Under the pieces are notes generated by a model. It did no database searches, was not told where the DNA came from, and saw only the letters and a list, made by a program, of their open reading frames with translations. This document shows positions 63,379 to 64,000 of a stretch of DNA of 64,000 nt, one piece after another (the stretch's first letter is position 1; each line of letters begins with the position of its first letter). The stretch spans positions 1-64,000 of the forward strand of contig CAAHEI010000048.1 of assembly GCA_900772475.1 (NCBI GenBank), in the 5' to 3' direction. A program made the translations under genes and the position numbers. Source of the stretch: Clostridia bacterium. Its GTDB lineage: Bacteria; Bacillota; Clostridia; TANB77; CAG-465.

Positions 63379-64000
63379 TTATTTTTTCAAACTTCTATTG
63401 TTCTCTTTTTCTAATTGTTTTAAGCTTTTTTTTGGAGTAGGTAAATCTTCTGGCATAGTTCCCCCTGCTTCTTTAATTGCTTTTCTAACTATTTTCCCAA
63501 TTTTATTATGAGTATCACAAGCTTTCTTTTCAGTATCTATATTGTCTTTTCTTAATTTTTGTTCAGTTTGTGATATTCTAAATAAATTTGCAATAAGTTC
63601 ATCACTACCCATATTGTCTAAAATATCTTCTCTATATCTTAATCCTTTTCTTTTAGCAATATCATCAGCAGTTTCTCCATTATATAAACCTTTATATCCA
63701 GCATTATGAAATTTATCAAAGTTTTTAACTCCAGCACTTTTAGCGGTTTGATTAAGTGAATAATTTCCTTTTTTTGTTAAATTTCTTTGATAAAATCTTT
63801 TTTCATCTTCAGTAAGTAAGCTATATTCTTTTTCGCTAATTTCCTGTTTTCTAGTTTGAACTGCAAAATATGTTTGTGCAAGAGCAACAATTTTTAATCT
63901 TGGATTTGCATTTTGAGCTATAAGATAACAAGCATATCTTGTTAATTTATAATCTTTTTGTTCTCTTTTAGCACCAGAACCTATCTCAACCATTTTGTTG
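63379..64000 (-). CDS. dinD: DNA damage-inducible protein D (DinD), C-terminal part
   Basis: The frame runs through the right edge (NKMVEIGSGAKREQKDYKL...), so the ATG at 63993 is internal. The KLTRYACYLIAQNANPRLKIVALAQTYF block and GLYNGETADDIAKRKGL are diagnostic of DinD. In E. coli it is SOS-induced and inhibits RecA strand exchange in vitro. The N-terminal BRO/KilA-like part is outside the window. The tail is basic and Lys-rich, ending KKSLKQLEKENNRSLKK. Whether it is LexA-controlled cannot be seen here. Confidence 0.88.
   Translation of the reverse strand, partial: NKMVEIGSGAKREQKDYKLTRYACYLIAQNANPRLKIVALAQTYFAVQTRKQEISEKEYSLLTEDEKRFYQRNLTKKGNYSLNQTAKSAGVKNFDKFHNAGYKGLYNGETADDIAKRKGLRYREDILDNMGSDELIANLFRISQTEQKLRKDNIDTEKKACDTHNKIGKIVRKAIKEAGGTMPEDLPTPKKSLKQLEKENNRSLKK

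Overview
The window is very AT-rich (roughly a quarter to 30% G+C by eye) and reads as chromosomal DNA of an endospore-forming member of the Clostridia (Bacillota). It carries spoIIE, a BofC-like gene, disA-radA, carD, addAB, a T-box in front of tyrS, near-consensus sigma-A promoters (TTGACA-17-TATAAT) and strong GGAGG ribosome sites. The species cannot be named. I saw no rRNA, tRNA or CRISPR array. The contig cuts a CDS at both ends.

Layout. 1-4.8 kb is an accessory zone with decay: a frameshifted XRE regulator relict, an SDR epimerase, a disabled YhcG-type nuclease next to an intact RhuM protein, a histidine phosphatase and a YgjV-like membrane protein. 4.9-15.2 kb holds rlmD, a membrane protein, two tiny plus-strand genes (one encoding a 46-aa protein with 14 cysteines), uvrA behind a perfect promoter flanked by two LexA-like boxes, an Ord-like dehydrogenase and tex. 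15.3-15.9 kb is a graveyard with a tnpB relict. 16-24.5 kb has a BI-1 protein, rpsO, an M23 peptidase, an nfeD-SPFH pair and dnaE. 24.5-25.1 kb is non-coding and contains a 400-bp element with inverted ends. 25-35 kb has an AGCS transporter, spoIIE with a Spo0A-box-like site, addB and scpB. 35.8-38.2 kb is a Clp ATPase whose N-terminus is an McsA-like zinc finger. 38-48.6 kb is a long minus-strand run: BofC-like protein, frameshifted comEC, pgeF, addA and a pseudopilin fused to a formylglycine-enzyme-like domain. 49-54.7 kb runs on the plus strand: tsaE-tsaB-rimI, an SH3-VanW lipoprotein and a LonB-like protease. 54.7-64 kb has a Mur ligase, carD, disA, radA, an MBL hydrolase, an HD protein, tyrS and a truncated dinD.

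Themes. DNA repair and genome surveillance genes are dense (uvrA, addA, addB, radA, disA, dinD, scpB, dnaE). Two AAA+ protease genes (clp-like and lon-like) each have a copy of the same 140-170 bp non-coding element upstream. The strongest candidates for something undescribed are the Cys/Gly microprotein, the paired element before the two protease genes, a roughly 130-nt RNA with its own promoter and terminator between tyrS and the HD gene, and the pseudopilin-FGE fusion.
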